A stretch of DNA of 64,000 bases. Origin: Mycolicibacterium goodii. GTDB lineage: Bacteria; Actinomycetota; Actinomycetes; Mycobacteriales; Mycobacteriaceae. The notes below the pieces were generated by a model. The model had not been told where the DNA came from. It made no database searches and saw only the letters and a program-made list of their open reading frames with translations. Below are positions 17,642 to 26,424 of the stretch, in pieces; positions within the stretch are counted from its first letter, which is position 1, and each line of letters opens with the position of its first letter. The translations under genes were made by a program, and so were the position numbers. The stretch lies in NCBI RefSeq assembly GCF_022370755.2, contig NZ_CP092364.2:1054001-1118000 (forward strand), written 5' to 3'.

Positions 17642-18880
17642 ATGTCCGCCGCCGCAGCCTCTTTCGACACCGAGGTGTCGCCCGTTGAGCGGTTGGAGAT
17701 GTTGTTCGACACGTTGGCGGAGTTGACGGGTCAGCGCAATGCGATCGACGCGAGGATCGTGGAGATCGTGGCCGAGATCGATCGTGACGGGTTGTGGGGT
17801 GCGACCGGTGCACGGTCGATTTCGGCGTTGGTGGCGTGGAAGACCGGCTCGTCGGAACGTAACGCCAAAGCCATCGCGGCCGTCGCGCATCGTGTGGCGG
17901 AGTTCCCGCGGTGTGTGGCGGGTTTGCGTGAAGGCCGCCTGTCGCTGGATCAGATCGGCGTGATCGCCGAACGCGCGGCCGACGGATCCGATGAGCACTA
18001 CGCCGAGCTGGCGTCGGTGGCGACGGTCAGTCAGTTGCGCACGGCGATCAGCCTGGAGCCGAAACCAGATCCCGACCCGAAACCCGAACCACGACGGTCG
18101 ATCAGGAAGAACCCGGGCGACGGGTACAGGACTTACCACATCACCCTGCCTCGGCTGGAGGCGGCGAAGTTCGACACCGCGCTCGAGGCCAGTCACGAAC
18201 GGCTGATCGCCGCATGGCGACGCGAGCACGACACGGCCGATCCGGCGGTGCCGATGCCAGACCACGTGGACGCGTTCATGGATCTGGTCGAGGCCGGCTG
18301 GGACAATGAGGCCACCCGCCGCCCGCACGGGCAGCACACCGCCGTGGCGGTGCACGTGGATGTGGAGAGCAAGGTTGCCGCACTGCATCTGGGGCCGTTG
18401 CTCTCCGATGACGAACGCCGCCTTTTGACCTGTGATGCGACCTGTGAGGTGTGGTTTGAACGTCGGGGCCGTCTGATCGGCACCGGACGGACCACCCGCA
18501 CGGTCAACCGGCGGCTTCGACGCGCTTTGGAGCATCGCGACCGGTGCTGTGTGATGCCCGGGTGCGGGACCACCCGCGGTTTGCACGCCCATCACCTGGT
18601 GCATTGGGAAGACGGCGGGCTGACCGAGATGGCGAATCTGGTGCTGTTGTGCCCTTACCACCACCGCGCGCATCATCGGGGTCTGATCACCATCATCGGA
18701 CCCGCGGATCAGCTCACGGTCACCGACGACATGGGCCGCCCGTTGACCAACCGGTCATTGGCTCGCACGCCCACCACCCCGCCACCGGCGGTCCGACCGT
18801 GTCCGGGTCCGCTCGGCGAACGCGCCCATTGGTGGTGGTACCAGCCCTTCGAACCCCAACCACCACCATCCACCAATTAG
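17642..18880 (+). CDS. 13E12 repeat family protein (DUF222 plus HNH)
   Basis: The 412-residue protein has an N-terminal DUF222 region (about residues 15-250, including LVAWKTGSSERNAKAIAAVAHRV) and a C-terminal HNH nuclease motif, CCVMPGCGTTRGLHAHHLVHWEDGG followed by LCPYHHRAHH, near residues 302-345. These proteins are multicopy in mycobacteria (the 13E12 family); their role is not established. It has no evident connection with the flanking catabolic genes and sits 36 bases after the cyclase gene. Codon use is less GC-biased in its 5' part than its neighbours, consistent with a separate history. Confidence 0.9.
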   Translation: MSAAAASFDTEVSPVERLEMLFDTLAELTGQRNAIDARIVEIVAEIDRDGLWGATGARSISALVAWKTGSSERNAKAIAAVAHRVAEFPRCVAGLREGRLSLDQIGVIAERAADGSDEHYAELASVATVSQLRTAISLEPKPDPDPKPEPRRSIRKNPGDGYRTYHITLPRLEAAKFDTALEASHERLIAAWRREHDTADPAVPMPDHVDAFMDLVEAGWDNEATRRPHGQHTAVAVHVDVESKVAALHLGPLLSDDERRLLTCDATCEVWFERRGRLIGTGRTTRTVNRRLRRALEHRDRCCVMPGCGTTRGLHAHHLVHWEDGGLTEMANLVLLCPYHHRAHHRGLITIIGPADQLTVTDDMGRPLTNRSLARTPTTPPPAVRPCPGPLGERAHWWWYQPFEPQPPPSTN

Positions 18881-18941
18881 GTTGGCGGGGAACATCTGTC
18901 GGTGGTCGGCGGCGTTAAGCGCCCTGATTACTCCGACGGTT

Positions 18942-18958
18942 GAAGAATGATGTTCTCC
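18942..18958. promoter_or_regulatory. Regulon palindrome C
   Basis: GAAGAAT-GAT-GTTCTCC matches the shared 7-3-7 motif with one outer mismatch. It is upstream of the hydrolase gene at 18988. TAGTAT at 18973-18978 is a likely -10 hexamer. It ends nine bases before the GTG at 18988, so the message is probably leaderless, with the palindrome in the -35 region. Confidence 0.6.
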
Positions 18959-18987
18959 AATATGGAAAACATTAGTATCGTGTGGTT

Positions 18988-19818
18988 GTGGGCTTCGAAC
19001 GCAAGACCATTGCCGTCGACGGGTTGACCACCGCCTATCTCGAGGCAGGGGATCCGGCGCGGGACTCCGTGGTGCTGCTGCACGGCGGCGAGTTCGGGGT
19101 CAGTGCCGAACTCGGCTGGGAGCGCACGATCGACGCCCTCGCGGCCGACCACCACGTGCTGGCGCCGGACATGCTGGGATTCGGCGGGAGCGCCAAGGTC
19201 GTCGACTTCACCGACGGCCGCGGTATGCGGATCCGGCACATCGCGCGGTTCTGCGCCGAAGTCGGTGTGACGTCGGCACATTTCGTCGGCAACTCGATGG
19301 GCGCCGTCAACCTGCTCGTCGACACCACCTCGGATTCGCCGAGACTGCCGGTCCGCTCACTCGTCGCGATCTGTGGTGGCGGGGAGATCCAGCGCAACGA
19401 GCACATGGCTGCGCTGTATGACTATGACGCAACGCTCGAGGGCATGCGGCGCATCGTGACAGCGCTGTTCGCCGATCCGTCGTACCCGGCTGACGAGGAT
19501 TACGTGCGAAGACGCTACGAGTCGAGCATCGCGCCTGGCGCATGGGAGGCTCTGGCCGCGGCCAGGTTCCGTCGCCCGGGTCTGCAGCCGCCCGCCGCGC
19601 CGTCGAGCGCCCGGGCGTACGGACGCATCAGCGTGCCTTCGCTGATCGTCGAGGGGGAGCGCGACAAGCTGCTGCCGTCGGGGTGGGCCGCCCAGATCGC
19701 AGATCAGATCAGTGGAGCCAGAAGCGCCGTCGTTCCCGAAGCGGGACACTGCCCCCAGATCGAGCAACCGGACGTCGTGAACCGGTTGCTGTCGGACTTC
19801 CTGAAAGAGGTGTCATGA
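18988..19818 (+). CDS. Alpha/beta hydrolase
   Basis: The protein (276 residues from GTG 18988; GTG 18982 is two codons longer) has LLHGGEFGVSAELGW near residue 32, the nucleophile elbow FVGNSMGAVN near 94, the Asp in VEGERDKLLP near 217 and the His in EAGHCPQIEQP near 247. This pattern is close to meta-cleavage product hydrolases such as MhpC and HsaD, making it a possible paralogue of the hydrolase at 9199. No ribosome site is visible and the -10 hexamer is very near, so I infer a leaderless start. It is translationally coupled to the following SDR. Confidence 0.8.
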   Translation: MGFERKTIAVDGLTTAYLEAGDPARDSVVLLHGGEFGVSAELGWERTIDALAADHHVLAPDMLGFGGSAKVVDFTDGRGMRIRHIARFCAEVGVTSAHFVGNSMGAVNLLVDTTSDSPRLPVRSLVAICGGGEIQRNEHMAALYDYDATLEGMRRIVTALFADPSYPADEDYVRRRYESSIAPGAWEALAAARFRRPGLQPPAAPSSARAYGRISVPSLIVEGERDKLLPSGWAAQIADQISGARSAVVPEAGHCPQIEQPDVVNRLLSDFLKEVS

Positions 19819-20621
19819 GCGAATTGGCCGGGCGGGTGGCGGTTGTCACCGGAGGCGCTTCGGGACTCGGTGAGGGGCTGGTCCGCCGGTTCGTCGCCGA
19901 GGGTGCGCACGTGATGATCGGTGACGTCGATAAGGACCGCGGCACCGCGCTCGCGGAGGAACTCGGCGCGAACACCGAATTTCTCGCCACTGACGTGGCC
20001 GATCAGAAGCAGGTCGCCGCGCTGGTGTCGGCGGCCGTAGAACGCTTCGACGGACTGCACGTGATGGTCAACAACGCCGGTGTCTCGGGCACCATGCACC
20101 GTCGTTTCCTCGACGACGATCTGGCGGACTTCCACAAGGTCATGGGCGTCAACGTGCTCGGGGTGATGGCGGGCACGCGTGAGGCGGCGCGTCACATGGC
20201 CGTGAACGGTGGGGGATCGATACTCAACCTCACCTCGATCGGCGGAATCCAGGCCGGCGGGGGTGTCATGACCTACCGTGCCTCCAAGGCCGCGGTCATC
20301 CAGTTCACCAAGTCCGCGGCGATCGAACTCGCGCACCATGAGATTCGCGTCAACGCGATCGCGCCGGGCAACATCCGCACCGCGATCGTCGCGAAATCGG
20401 CGTCGGCCGAGGATCGGCAGCGGATCGAGGAGTTCGAGGCCGGCATCCGCGCCCAGATGCGCGCCGACCGCCCGCTCAAGCGCGAGGGCACGGTCGAGGA
20501 CGTCGCAGAGGCGGCGCTGTACTTCGCCACCGACCGCTCGCGTTACGTCACCGGCACCGTTCTGCCCATCGACGGCGGCACGGTCGCGGGCAAGGTCCTC
20601 GTCCGGAAAGAGAAGCGCTGA
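19815..20621 (+). CDS. Short-chain dehydrogenase/reductase
   Basis: A 268-residue classical SDR. It has VTGGASGLGEGLV near residue 11, NNAGVSGT near 86, the catalytic serine strand LNLTSIGGIQ near 138, YRASKAAV near 154 and a C-terminal LPIDGGTV. Its ATG overlaps the hydrolase stop (ATGA). It would oxidise a secondary alcohol, or reduce a ketone, with NAD(P)H. The two-gene operon carries palindrome C, tying it to the same presumed regulon as the meta-cleavage operon. Confidence 0.85.
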   Translation: MSELAGRVAVVTGGASGLGEGLVRRFVAEGAHVMIGDVDKDRGTALAEELGANTEFLATDVADQKQVAALVSAAVERFDGLHVMVNNAGVSGTMHRRFLDDDLADFHKVMGVNVLGVMAGTREAARHMAVNGGGSILNLTSIGGIQAGGGVMTYRASKAAVIQFTKSAAIELAHHEIRVNAIAPGNIRTAIVAKSASAEDRQRIEEFEAGIRAQMRADRPLKREGTVEDVAEAALYFATDRSRYVTGTVLPIDGGTVAGKVLVRKEKR

Positions 20622-20652
20622 GAGGCGCGAGACGAGTCGATAATTCAATCGC

Positions 20653-20688
20653 TTGACTTAAAGTGTGTGACCCGGTTCACTGAACGGG
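20653..20688 (+). promoter_or_regulatory. Promoter and operator of the TetR-P450 operon
   Basis: TTGACT at 20653-20658 and TTCACT at 20676-20681 are separated by 17 bases and could be -35 and -10 elements. An imperfect palindrome of CCCG-TTCA/TGAA-CGGG type covers 20671-20688 and overlaps the -10. Transcription would begin close to the GTG at 20688, giving a leaderless, probably autorepressed message. The -10 lacks the conserved A at its second position, so this is tentative. Confidence 0.4.
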
Positions 20689-21377
20689 TGACATCTGCCA
20701 GTCGGACAGCCAACCGGACTGCGAGTCGGACTCCTCGGGCCGACCGGGCCGGCAGCACCCAGGAGGCCATCCTCAAGGCCGCCGAACGTCTCTATGCCGA
20801 GCATGGCGTGTTCGCGGTGTCCAACCGGCAGGTCAGCGAGGCCGCCGGGCAGGGCAACAACGCCGCGGTCGGCTACCACTTCGGCACCAAGACGGATCTG
20901 GTGCGCGCCATCGAGCACAAACACCGCGGACCCATCGAGTTCCTGCGCGAGCAGATGATCGGTTCGGTGCAGGGTTCGACCGACCTGCGGGACTGGGTCG
21001 GATGCCTCGTGCACCCGTTGACCGATCACCTGGCCGCACTGGGCAATCCGACGTGGTACGCGCGGTTCGCGGCACAGGTGATGACCGATCCGGCCTACCA
21101 CAACATCATCGTGCGCGACGCGCTCAGTTCGCCGTCGCTGGTGCAGGTCATCGAGGGGATGAACAGCTGCCTGCCGGATCTGCCCACCGAGGTCCGGGCC
21201 GAACGAAACATCATGGCGCGCAACCTGTTGATGCACAGCTGCGCTGACCGCGAACGTGCCCTCGCTCAGGGTGCACCCGTGCCGCGTGCGTCGTGGCAGG
21301 GCGCGGCGTCGGGGCTGATCGACGCGATCGTCGGCCTGTGGTTGGCGCCGGTCACCCAGGAGGGCACACGGCGATGA
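20688..21377 (+). CDS. TetR family regulator
   Basis: The protein (229 residues from GTG 20688; a GTG at 20667 adds seven) has a TetR helix-turn-helix, TQEAILKAAERLYAEHGVF followed by VSNRQVSEAAGQGNNAAVGYHFGTKTDLV, at about residues 24-75. The C-terminal domain is unrelated to any ligand class I can name. It is the first gene of a nine-gene operon encoding a ferredoxin, P450, amidohydrolase, M24 proteins, hydratase and CoA-transferase, and overlaps the ferredoxin ATG. It probably represses this operon in response to a pathway substrate or CoA ester. I prefer the shorter start because an operator-like palindrome lies in the extra codons. Confidence 0.83.
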   Translation: MTSASRTANRTASRTPRADRAGSTQEAILKAAERLYAEHGVFAVSNRQVSEAAGQGNNAAVGYHFGTKTDLVRAIEHKHRGPIEFLREQMIGSVQGSTDLRDWVGCLVHPLTDHLAALGNPTWYARFAAQVMTDPAYHNIIVRDALSSPSLVQVIEGMNSCLPDLPTEVRAERNIMARNLLMHSCADRERALAQGAPVPRASWQGAASGLIDAIVGLWLAPVTQEGTRR

Positions 21378-21568
21378 AGATATCCGTCGACCAGGACAAG
21401 TGCGTCTCGTCGGGACAGTGCGTCCTCAACGCCGGCGAGTTGTTCGACCAGCGTGACGACGACGGTGTCGTGGAGTTGCTCGACGGCAACCCCGGCCCCG
21501 AGCAGGAAGACAACGCGCGTCGCGCCGCCGCGGCCTGCCCGGCAATGGCCATCGAGATCCACGACTGA
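21374..21568 (+). CDS. Small [3Fe-4S]-type ferredoxin
   Basis: A 64-residue ferredoxin with CVSSGQC at residues 10-16 and a final Cys in AACPAMAI near 55. The second Cys of a normal CxxCxxC is Ser, which is typical of mycobacterial ferredoxins that carry a [3Fe-4S] cluster and feed electrons to P450s. It lies between the TetR gene (ATGA overlap) and a P450 gene starting 22 bases downstream, so it is almost certainly that enzyme's redox partner. No ferredoxin reductase is in this operon. Confidence 0.9.
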   Translation: MKISVDQDKCVSSGQCVLNAGELFDQRDDDGVVELLDGNPGPEQEDNARRAAAACPAMAIEIHD

Positions 21569-21590
21569 CACAAAGGAACAACCCCGACAC

Positions 21591-22823
21591 ATGTCCGAGA
21601 CCCTGACGCAGCACAGCACCACCGACATTCCCGAGTATCCGATGGAACGCGCGGCCGCGTGCCCGTTCGCACCGCCGCCGCAGATGCTGGAGATGAACAA
21701 GCTCAAGGGCCTGTCGCGCGTGCGGATCTGGGATGGCAGCACGCCGTGGCTTGTCACCGGGCACGAGGAGGCCCGCGCGCTGTTCGCCGATTCCCGGGTG
21801 AGCGTCGACGATCGTCGTCCCGGTTTCCCGCATTGGAACGAGCACATGCTGGCCACGGTGAACAAGCGCCCGCGCTCGGTGTTCACCTCGGATGCCGAGG
21901 AGCACACCAGGTTCCGGCGGATGTTGTCGAAGCCGTTCACATTCCGTCGCGTGGAGGGCCTGCGCCCGGCCATCCAGAAGATCACCGACGAGTGCATCGA
22001 CGAAATTCTCGCCGGGCCGCAACCGGCCGACATCGTCGACAAGCTCGCGCTGCCGGTGCCGACGGTCGTGATCAGCGAGATGCTGGGTGTCCCTTACGAG
22101 GACCACGAGTTCTTCCAGGAGCACGCCAACGCAGGCCTCGCCCGTTACGCCGCCGCGGATGCCATGCAGAAGGGTGCGATGAGCCTGCACCAGTACCTCG
22201 TCGACCTGATCGAGAAGAAGCAGGCCGAGCCGGCCGAGGACGCCGTATCCGATCTGGCCGAGCGGGTGACCGCAGGCGAGCTCAGCGTCAAAGAGGCCGC
22301 CCAGTTGGGCACGGGCCTGCTGATCGCCGGCCACGAGACAACGGCCAACATGATCGGCATCGGCATACTCGCCTTGCTGGAGAATCCCGAGCAGGCCGAC
22401 TTCCTGCGCAACGCCGAGGATCCCAAGCTGATCGCCAACGCGGTCGAGGAACTCATGCGTTACCTGTCGATCATCCAGACCGGGCAGCGCCGCGTCGCCG
22501 TCGAGGACATCGAGATCGGCGGTGAGACCATCATGGCCGGCGAGGGCATCATCATCGATCTGGTGCCGGCCAACTGGGATGCCAAGGCGTTCCCGGAGCC
22601 CGAGAAGCTCGACCTGACCCGCGACGCCGGCCAGCAGCTCGGTTTCGGATACGGCAGGCACCAGTGTGTGGGCCAGCAGCTCGCCCGCGCCGAACTGCAG
22701 ATCGTCTTCCACACCCTGCTGCGCCGCATCCCCACGCTTCGCCTGGCGATCCCGCTGGAGGAGGTGCCGTTCAAGCACGACCGGCTCGCCTACGGCGTCT
22801 ACGAACTTCCCGTCGCCTGGTGA
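21591..22823 (+). CDS. Cytochrome P450
   Basis: A 410-residue soluble bacterial P450. It has the I-helix oxygen-activation motif IAGHETTAN near residue 245, the ExxR pair in EELMR near 286 and the heme loop FGYGRHQCVGQQLAR with the Cys ligand at residue 359. It takes electrons from the ferredoxin directly upstream. AAAGGA precedes the ATG. Its sequence looks CYP105/CYP107-like, but I do not assign a family number. It probably hydroxylates the operon's substrate before CoA activation; the partner enzymes downstream (amidohydrolase, M24, hydratase, CoA-transferase) suggest a carboxylated cyclic compound. Confidence 0.9.
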   Translation: MSETLTQHSTTDIPEYPMERAAACPFAPPPQMLEMNKLKGLSRVRIWDGSTPWLVTGHEEARALFADSRVSVDDRRPGFPHWNEHMLATVNKRPRSVFTSDAEEHTRFRRMLSKPFTFRRVEGLRPAIQKITDECIDEILAGPQPADIVDKLALPVPTVVISEMLGVPYEDHEFFQEHANAGLARYAAADAMQKGAMSLHQYLVDLIEKKQAEPAEDAVSDLAERVTAGELSVKEAAQLGTGLLIAGHETTANMIGIGILALLENPEQADFLRNAEDPKLIANAVEELMRYLSIIQTGQRRVAVEDIEIGGETIMAGEGIIIDLVPANWDAKAFPEPEKLDLTRDAGQQLGFGYGRHQCVGQQLARAELQIVFHTLLRRIPTLRLAIPLEEVPFKHDRLAYGVYELPVAW

Positions 22824-22863
22824 CCGGCGACGCATCCCACCAGCCCGGATTGGAGTGACCCCG

Positions 22864-24036
22864 ATGTCTGTCGCTACTCAAACGCTTTATCCGCCAGAAG
22901 GATTCGGTGCCCCCAAACACCGCAGGGGCCACGCGTCCCCGGACGGACCGGCCGGCCTGCCCAAGGGCACCGAGGTCTTCTCGGCCGACAACCACATCTC
23001 GGTCGCCGACGACATCTTCTACGACCGGTTCCCCGAGGAACTCAAGGGTGCCGCGCCGCGCATCTGGTACGAGGACGGCGCGTATATGGTCGGCATGAAG
23101 GGCAAGGCTTGGACCGGAGGTGACTTCGGCCGTGTGCTCATGCAGTACGACGACCTGGCCGGGGCCGCGTCCAACAACATCACCGCGCGCGTGCGGGAAC
23201 TCAAAGAGGACGGCATCGACAAGGAACTGGCGTTCCCCAACGCGGTGCTGGCCCTGTTCCACTACCCGGACAAGGCCATCCGTGAGCGCGTCTTCCGCAT
23301 CTACAACGAGCACATCGCGGCGCTGCAGGAGGAGTCCAAGGGCCACTTCTACGGCGTCGGCCTGATCAACTGGTGGGATCCGAAGGGCACCCGCAGCACG
23401 CTCGAACAGCTCAAATCCCTTGGCCTGCGGACGTTCCTGCTGCCCCTGAACCCTGGCAAGGACGACGAGGGCAACATCTACGACTACGGCAGCACCGCGA
23501 TGGACGCGGTGTGGGATGAGATCGAGGCGTCGGGCATCCCGGTCAGCCATCACATCGGTGAGACCCCGCCCAAGACGCCGTGCGAGAACAACAGCGTCGT
23601 GGTCGGCATGATGGTCAACGTCGACTCGTTCCGCGAACAGTTCGCCAAGTACGTGTTCTCGGGCATCCTCGACCGGCACCCGAAGCTCAAGATCGGCTGG
23701 TTCGAAGGCGGCATCGCGTGGGTGCCCACGGCCCTGCAGGACGCCGAACACATGCTGGCGTCGTATCGGCACATGTTCAATCACCAACTGCAGCACGATA
23801 TCCGGTACTACTGGGACAAGCACATGAGCGCGTCGTTCATGGTCGACCCGCTCGGTCTGCGGCTCATCGACGATATCGGCGTCGACAACGTCATGTGGTC
23901 CAGCGACTACCCGCACAACGAGTCCACCTTCGGATACTCGGAGAAGTCGTTGGCCACGGTCGTCGACGCGGTCGGCCCGCAGAACGCCGTCAAGATCGTC
24001 AGCACCAACATCCAGAAGTTCCTGGGGCTCCTGTGA
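22864..24036 (+). CDS. Amidohydrolase-2 family protein (ACMSD-like)
   Basis: The 390-residue TIM-barrel protein resembles the ACMSD/amidohydrolase-2 group, which contains decarboxylases and ring hydrolases. It has FSADNHISVADD near residue 40 instead of the usual HxH, PVSHHIGETPP near 222, GWFEGGIAWVP near 279 and SDYPHNES near 345 carrying the conserved Asp. GGAGTGA precedes the ATG. It sits between the P450 and two M24-family genes and is cotranslated with the first of these. A C-C bond hydrolysis or decarboxylation on a P450 product is plausible; no substrate can be inferred. Confidence 0.83.
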   Translation: MSVATQTLYPPEGFGAPKHRRGHASPDGPAGLPKGTEVFSADNHISVADDIFYDRFPEELKGAAPRIWYEDGAYMVGMKGKAWTGGDFGRVLMQYDDLAGAASNNITARVRELKEDGIDKELAFPNAVLALFHYPDKAIRERVFRIYNEHIAALQEESKGHFYGVGLINWWDPKGTRSTLEQLKSLGLRTFLLPLNPGKDDEGNIYDYGSTAMDAVWDEIEASGIPVSHHIGETPPKTPCENNSVVVGMMVNVDSFREQFAKYVFSGILDRHPKLKIGWFEGGIAWVPTALQDAEHMLASYRHMFNHQLQHDIRYYWDKHMSASFMVDPLGLRLIDDIGVDNVMWSSDYPHNESTFGYSEKSLATVVDAVGPQNAVKIVSTNIQKFLGLL

Positions 24037-25301
24037 GGGTCTCCACCCAGACGGGCGTCACCCAGATCGCGCACACCGGTCTGACATGGCTCGACATCCC
24101 TGCCGAACCGGACTTCGCGCGGTTGCGACGTGACGTCGCGGCGCGGCTGCACGCCGCGATGACCGAACAAGGCGTCGACGCACTGGTGCTGCTGGGCAAC
24201 AGCAACGTCATGTACGCCACTGGCATCAGTTGGCCACTCGCGGATGCCGGTCTGTCACATGTCGAACGGCCCATCGCGATCGTGCTGGCGAACGATGAGC
24301 ACCCGCACCTGTACCTGCCGTTCCGCGAGGGCGCGGCGATGGAGTCGGGCGTGCCCGACGACCACATCCACGGGCCCGTGTATCTCGAATTCGACGAGGG
24401 GGTCCAGGAGTTCGGCAGGACCGTGGCCGGCCTCGTGCCTGCGGGTGCGACGATCGCCGTCGACGAACTCACCGGCGCGATGCGGCGCGCGGGCACCGCG
24501 CTGTTCCCGCAGGCGCCGGTGGATGCCGCACCGGTGATCGGTGCGGCGAAACTGGTCAAGACCATCGACCAGATCTCGGCTCTGCGCCGCGCCACCCAGA
24601 TCACCGAGCAGGCCGTCGCCGAGATCGGAAAGTCGGTGGCCCCCGGCGTGCGCCAGATCGACCTCTCGGCCGAATTCGTGCGGCGTGCTTTCGAGCTCGG
24701 TGCCACCACCAACATGTTCGACTCGATCTGGCAGGTGATGCCCACCTCGCGTGCCGAGGGCACGTGGACGACGCACGGCGACCTCGCCCTGCCGCTGCTG
24801 ACCACCGAACGTGAACTCCAACAGGGCGACGTGCTGTGGACCGATGTGTCGATCGCCTACCACGGCTACTGCTCGGATCACGGCCGCACGTGGATCGTCG
24901 GGCAGGATCCGACACCCGCGCAGCAGAGGCAGTTCGACCGGTGGCGCGAGATCGTCGACGCCGTACTGGCGGTCACCAAGGCCGGCGCCACGTGCGGTGA
25001 CCTCGGACGGGCAGCGACGGCGGCCGCGGGCGGGCACAAGCCGTGGCTGCCGCACTTCTACCTGGGCCACGGCATCGGCACCAGTGCGGCCGAGATGCCC
25101 ATGATCGGAACCGATCTCGGCCAGGAGTGGGACGACAACTTCGTCTTCCCGGACGGCATGCTGCTGGTGTTCGAACCCGTGGTGTGGGAGGACGGCACGG
25201 GTGGTTACCGCGGTGAGGACATCGTGGTGGTCACCGAGGGCGGCTGGATGCCGCTGACCGCATATCCGTACGACCCCTATGAGGTGCCCAGTGGGAATTG
25301 A
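24033..25301 (+). CDS. M24 metallopeptidase-family protein, metal site intact
   Basis: The 422-residue protein has the creatinase/prolidase fold with an N-terminal domain of about 170 residues and a C-terminal pita-bread domain. All five expected metal ligands are visible: Asp in WTDVSIAYHGYCSDHGRTW (two Asp, near residues 270-282), His in YLGHGIG near 347, Glu in LVFEPVVWED near 378 and Glu in RGEDIVVV near 391. The family includes aminopeptidases P, creatinase-like amidinohydrolases and DMSP lyase DddP, so the reaction may not be peptide hydrolysis. It starts with GTG overlapping the previous stop and is followed by an apparently inactive paralogue. Confidence 0.83.
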   Translation: MRVSTQTGVTQIAHTGLTWLDIPAEPDFARLRRDVAARLHAAMTEQGVDALVLLGNSNVMYATGISWPLADAGLSHVERPIAIVLANDEHPHLYLPFREGAAMESGVPDDHIHGPVYLEFDEGVQEFGRTVAGLVPAGATIAVDELTGAMRRAGTALFPQAPVDAAPVIGAAKLVKTIDQISALRRATQITEQAVAEIGKSVAPGVRQIDLSAEFVRRAFELGATTNMFDSIWQVMPTSRAEGTWTTHGDLALPLLTTERELQQGDVLWTDVSIAYHGYCSDHGRTWIVGQDPTPAQQRQFDRWREIVDAVLAVTKAGATCGDLGRAATAAAGGHKPWLPHFYLGHGIGTSAAEMPMIGTDLGQEWDDNFVFPDGMLLVFEPVVWEDGTGGYRGEDIVVVTEGGWMPLTAYPYDPYEVPSGN

Positions 25302-26424
25302 CATCGAGGCCGACAACCGGGCACTGCGCATCAGCCGCCGCGAGCGGGCGCTGGCACAGATGGAGGCCTACGACCTCGATGTCCTGGTGCTCGGCAGGCA
25401 GGCCAACGTCCGCTACATCTCCGGCGCCCCGCAACTGTGGGTCGTCGGGACCCGCCCGTTCGGCCCCATCTGCACCTACGTCCGGGCCACCGGCGAGATC
25501 CACCTCAACAGCACGTGGGACGAAGGCATCCCCGAGGAGATCCCGCACGAGAATCTCTACGGGCTCGCGTGGAATCCGATGACGCTCATCGGTGTACTGC
25601 AGAACATCAAGGGCACCGATACCGCGCGCCGCGTCGGAACAGACGCTCTGACACCGACGTTCGCGAAACTGTTGCCGATGGCGTTCCCGCGGGCCGAGCT
25701 GGTCGACGGTGAGCAGGCGATGCGTGACGCGCGGCGGGTCAAGACGCCTGAGGAGATCGAGGCGCTGCGGTGGGCGCTGTCGATCGCCGAGAAGGGGCTG
25801 ACCGCCGGCGTGGCGGGGGTGCACGCGGGCACCAGCGAGTTGGCACTCTCCGGCGCGATCCTCGAAGCCGAGGCGGCCGGCGGCGTCAGCACGCCGGCGA
25901 CCCAGGACGCGGCGTGGGTCACGGCGAAGGAACACCCGTGGCGGCGCGCCGAGGGCGACGGGCGGATCCGTGACGGCGATCTGGTGGCGCTGTCGGCGGG
26001 TGTGCTCGCCGACGGATACGTCGCCGAGGTGGCGCGCACGCTGTTCGTGGGCGAACCTGGCCAGGCCGTGCGTGCGCTGTACCGGCGGCGGGATGATCTG
26101 TGGGACCGGCTTTGCGACGCGTGCCGCCCGGGTAAGGCGACCAGCGGGCTGCTCGACGCCTACGAGCAGGCCGGCGAACCGCTGCCCGCCATGCCCGTCG
26201 CACACGGTCTCGGGCTGGGATTCGACCCGCCCGTGGTGTCGCCGAGCCTGCGAGCCACGGCAGATGCCGAACGTCTCGAAGAGGGGATGGTTTTGGCCGT
26301 CACGAGTTACGTGTGGGAGCAGGGCGTCGGCGCGGTGTTCACGCGTGACGCCGTCGTCATCGGCGCCGACGGTCCCGAGGTGCTGACCACCGTCCCGGCC
26401 TACGGCGAGGTCGTCCATGGCTGA
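25291..26424 (+). CDS. M24-family protein lacking metal ligands
   Basis: The 377-residue paralogue of the preceding protein keeps the pita-bread fold. The segment DLVALSAGVLADGYVAEVARTL near residue 230 has Ser and Glu/Ala where the two metal Asp residues normally are, VAHGLGLGFDPP near 305 keeps the His, LAVTSYVWEQG near 335 has Thr for Glu and FTRDAVVI near 350 has Arg for Glu. It is therefore unlikely to bind two metals and may be a non-catalytic partner of the upstream protein. Creatinase itself works without metal, so a metal-free reaction is also possible. GTG at 25291 has GAGGTG upstream and overlaps the previous gene by 11 bases. Confidence 0.78.
   Translation: MGIDIEADNRALRISRRERALAQMEAYDLDVLVLGRQANVRYISGAPQLWVVGTRPFGPICTYVRATGEIHLNSTWDEGIPEEIPHENLYGLAWNPMTLIGVLQNIKGTDTARRVGTDALTPTFAKLLPMAFPRAELVDGEQAMRDARRVKTPEEIEALRWALSIAEKGLTAGVAGVHAGTSELALSGAILEAEAAGGVSTPATQDAAWVTAKEHPWRRAEGDGRIRDGDLVALSAGVLADGYVAEVARTLFVGEPGQAVRALYRRRDDLWDRLCDACRPGKATSGLLDAYEQAGEPLPAMPVAHGLGLGFDPPVVSPSLRATADAERLEEGMVLAVTSYVWEQGVGAVFTRDAVVIGADGPEVLTTVPAYGEVVHG

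Noticed and set aside
17642..18880. The 13E12 gene as a transposase or insertion element.
   Set aside because: No terminal inverted repeats or target duplication were seen; the HNH/DUF222 protein is not a transposase.
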